This document shows positions 12,968 to 15,173 of a stretch of DNA of 15,173 nucleotides, one piece after another. Each line of letters begins with the position of its first letter. Position 1 is the stretch's first letter. Made by a program: the position numbers and the translations under genes. This DNA is from an uncultured Bacillota bacterium (GTDB lineage Bacteria; Bacillota; JAAYKD01): the NCBI GenBank assembly GCA_937897315.1, contig CALCNS010000181.1, positions 1 through 15,173 on the forward strand, in the 5' to 3' direction. The notes beneath the pieces were generated by a model. That model was not told the origin of the DNA and ran no database searches. It worked only from the letters and a program-made list of their open reading frames with translations.

Positions 12968-15173
12968 ATGAAGTTACGGAAAATGTGGCTCAACATCAAT
13001 GGCGTCAACCGTATTTTTATCTGCAATCCGGAAAAGGATTCTTTAGCCGATGTTTTGCGGCGTATCGGTCTAACAGGCACCAAAATCGGATGCGGAACTG
13101 GGGTTTGCGGCTCCTGCTCTGTGATTCTCGATGGGGAAGTCATTCGTTCTTGTGTGCGAAAAATCAAAACGGTCAAAGAATACAGCAAAATTATCACCAT
13201 TGAAGGAATCGGTACCCCTACCTATCAGCACCCCTTGCAAGTAGCATTCATGAATTGCGGTGCAGTCCAATGTGGTTTTTGTTCCCCAGGATTCATTGTC
13301 GCTGCTTATGCTCTCTTAGAAAAGAACAACAATCCCTCCCGTAACGAAGTACGTCAATGGTTCCAAAAGCATCGCAATATTTGCCGTTGCACCGGGTATA
13401 AGCAAATCGTCGACGCGGTCATGGCCGCTGCCAAAGTCGTTCGCGGTGAAGCTACCATCGATGAGATTACCTTCCAATTGCCGGAAGACAACGAATACTA
13501 CGGCAAACCTCTTGTTCGCCCCAATGCTTTGGCTAAGGTAACCGGTACTGCCGATTATGGTGATGATCAGGAATTAAAAATGCCTGCGGAATCCTTACAT
13601 GCCGTTATGGTACAACCCCGTGTGGCGCATCACGCTAAAATACTAAAAATAGATACAGAAGAAGCTTCCCAAATGCCCGGAGTCGTCAAAATCGTGACTC
13701 ATAAAGAATTGAAAGAAGCCGGCGGCACCAATGTGATGGCGGAAGGTCAATTCCACGAAAGAACCACGGTTATGGTACCTAGCCGCAAAGTGTTATGTGA
13801 AGATCGAATTTATCGTTATGGCGATGCTGTTGCCGTTGTGGTGGCGGACACCAAAGATCATGCCCGTGCTGCTGCAGAAAAGGTAAAAGTAGAAATCGAA
13901 CAACTTCCTGAATACTTGAGTTATTTGGAAGCCGTTATGCCCGATGCCATACGCATTCACGAAGATACCCCCAATATTTTCTGTGTTCAGCCCACTCTGA
14001 AAGGTGTAGGGTTGGAAGATCCCAACAAAGTAGCAGAAGTCATTGATGATTCTGTTTATAGTGTGGAGGGAAGTTTCCACTCTACCCGCGAACCCCATCT
14101 TTCTGTTGAAGGCGATACCATTCAGGCTTACTTTGATGAAGAGGATAATTTAACCTTCCAATGCAAATCCCAGGGTGTTTATTCCTCCTTAGGTCGTATT
14201 GGTGACTCTTTGGGCGTTCCCAAAGCCAAAATGCGCATCATTATGAACCCTACCGGTGGTTCATTTGGCTGGTCCACGAATGCCGGGGATTTGGTCTTAG
14301 CCGGTGCTGCCGCCGTTGTCACCAAAATGCCGGTTGCACTTTCCATGACCTATGAAGAGCATCATCATTACAGCGGGAAACGCTGCCCCTCTTATTCCAA
14401 CGCTCGTTTGGCTTGCGATGCTGCCGGGAAAATCACAGCAGCAGAGTTTGATTTTGGATACGACCATGGTGCTTATTCTTGGGGTGGAGACGACTTAATC
14501 ACCAAACCGGCACGATTTGCTTTCTTCCCTTATAGCATTCCCAATGTAGCCGGATTATCAAGAATTGCCAATACCAACCATAACTATGGTACTGCATATC
14601 GTGCTTATGGCTCACCACAAGCATATACAATGGGCGAGGCCATGATGGATCTGCTTGCTGAAAAAGCAGGTATCGATCCGTTTGAGTTCCGTTGGAGAAA
14701 CATTGCCAGAGAAGGCGAAACCAATATCAATAGCTATCCGTTCCGTCAATACCCCATGGAAAAAATCATGGAAACCATGAAACCTCATTACGATCGAGCT
14801 GTAGCCGAAGCGAAAGCTGCGACAACACCTGAAAAACGTCGAGGAGTCGGCCTTTCATGGGGTGGTTTTAACGTAACAGAAGGTGGTACCGATAAAGCGA
14901 CAGTAGCCCTTGAGATTGCTCCAAATGGTATGTTCTACAAGTATGATACCTACCAAAACTTGGGACAGGGCGGAGACATCGGCTCTTTAATGCTGACTCT
15001 TGAAGCGTTAAAACCATTGAAGGTAAAGCCGGACCAAATACGTCTGATCCAAAACGATACGAAGATCTGTCCGGATAGCGGTATGTCGGGTGCCAGCAGA
15101 ACCCATTTCATGAGCGGTAACGCCACGAAAATTGCCGGAGAAAAACTCATGGATGCCATGAGAAAGCCCGATG
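12968..15173 (+). CDS. molybdenum aldehyde oxidoreductase, D. gigas MOP type, 3' truncated
   Basis: The frame is open to the window edge (735 codons; the family has about 900). It is a single-chain xanthine-oxidase-family enzyme without an FAD domain, closely resembling Desulfovibrio gigas aldehyde oxidoreductase as I recall that sequence. The plant-type [2Fe-2S] ligands are C42, C47, C50 and C62. The second cluster has C102, C105, C139 and C141 in Q-C-G-F-C and I-C-R-C-T-G-Y-K. The molybdenum domain shows G-G-S-F-G at 430-434, A-Y-R-A-Y-G-S-P-Q, G-Q-G-G-D-I-G at 666-672, and S-G-A-S-R at 707-711. The catalytic Glu lies past the edge. It should oxidise aldehydes to acids using a molybdopterin cytosine dinucleotide cofactor, passing electrons to a ferredoxin or flavodoxin. 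GGAGG lies seven bases before the ATG. The 64 bases after the previous gene hold no clear terminator. Confidence 0.92.
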   Translation, partial: MKLRKMWLNINGVNRIFICNPEKDSLADVLRRIGLTGTKIGCGTGVCGSCSVILDGEVIRSCVRKIKTVKEYSKIITIEGIGTPTYQHPLQVAFMNCGAVQCGFCSPGFIVAAYALLEKNNNPSRNEVRQWFQKHRNICRCTGYKQIVDAVMAAAKVVRGEATIDEITFQLPEDNEYYGKPLVRPNALAKVTGTADYGDDQELKMPAESLHAVMVQPRVAHHAKILKIDTEEASQMPGVVKIVTHKELKEAGGTNVMAEGQFHERTTVMVPSRKVLCEDRIYRYGDAVAVVVADTKDHARAAAEKVKVEIEQLPEYLSYLEAVMPDAIRIHEDTPNIFCVQPTLKGVGLEDPNKVAEVIDDSVYSVEGSFHSTREPHLSVEGDTIQAYFDEEDNLTFQCKSQGVYSSLGRIGDSLGVPKAKMRIIMNPTGGSFGWSTNAGDLVLAGAAAVVTKMPVALSMTYEEHHHYSGKRCPSYSNARLACDAAGKITAAEFDFGYDHGAYSWGGDDLITKPARFAFFPYSIPNVAGLSRIANTNHNYGTAYRAYGSPQAYTMGEAMMDLLAEKAGIDPFEFRWRNIAREGETNINSYPFRQYPMEKIMETMKPHYDRAVAEAKAATTPEKRRGVGLSWGGFNVTEGGTDKATVALEIAPNGMFYKYDTYQNLGQGGDIGSLMLTLEALKPLKVKPDQIRLIQNDTKICPDSGMSGASRTHFMSGNATKIAGEKLMDAMRKPD

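Noticed and set aside
13450..14100. Antisense open frames within the aldehyde oxidoreductase (for example 14098-13793)
   Set aside because: They are complements of a strongly conserved coding frame and show no domain features of their own.
1..15173. tRNA, rRNA, CRISPR array, insertion sequence or prophage elements
   Set aside because: No cloverleaf, regularly spaced repeats, transposase or integrase, or long terminal inverted repeats were seen on either strand.

Overview
The window looks like a contig end from an anaerobic, Gram-positive-type bacterium of the Bacillota, most likely a clostridial lineage. Supporting signs are a DegV protein, an SLH/BsuPI-domain surface protein, a DUF2156 protein, a DHHW-family exopolysaccharide protein, an iron-sulfur aldo/keto reductase, a Desulfovibrio-type molybdenum aldehyde oxidoreductase, AAGGAGG-type ribosome binding sites and TATAAT -10 boxes. 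A peroxiredoxin with UGA at its catalytic position shows that the cell should make selenocysteine; no selenocysteine machinery lies in the window. The first 13 bases are Illumina adapter sequence, not genome.

Layout. 14-906 (+): 3' part of a DHHW/AlgX-like gene. 1002-1715 (+): selenoprotein peroxiredoxin with a SECIS-like hairpin just after the UGA. A strong bidirectional terminator (1732-1770) separates it from a leftward group: a Cdc48-like AAA ATPase (4819-3287), a DUF2156 protein (3216-2326) and a GNAT acetyltransferase (2310-1768). The ATPase frame is open end to end except for one in-frame TGA at the pore-loop position. From 4913 rightward come degV, an Fe-S aldo/keto reductase, a secreted SLH-BsuPI protein and an M20 amidohydrolase, each with its own promoter or terminator signals. 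A leftward PlsC-like protein (10318-9647) follows. A tightly overlapping rightward cassette then encodes a PfkB sugar kinase, a D-lyxose/D-mannose isomerase and a pentapeptide-repeat protein (10506-12903). The window ends inside a large aldehyde oxidoreductase gene (12968 onward).

How the genes relate. The isomerase and kinase form a plausible two-step route (mannose to fructose, or lyxose to xylulose, then phosphorylation). The selenoperoxiredoxin, Fe-S aldo/keto reductase and molybdenum enzyme fit redox metabolism of an anaerobe exposed to peroxide and aldehydes. The other genes look like ordinary housekeeping or envelope functions.

The points most worth a second look are the lone TGA in the AAA ATPase pore loop, the two possible starts and unusual cysteine layout of the selenoperoxiredoxin, and the inverted-repeat leader in front of it. 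No RNA gene, insertion sequence, CRISPR array or intergenic stretch over 300 bases was seen.
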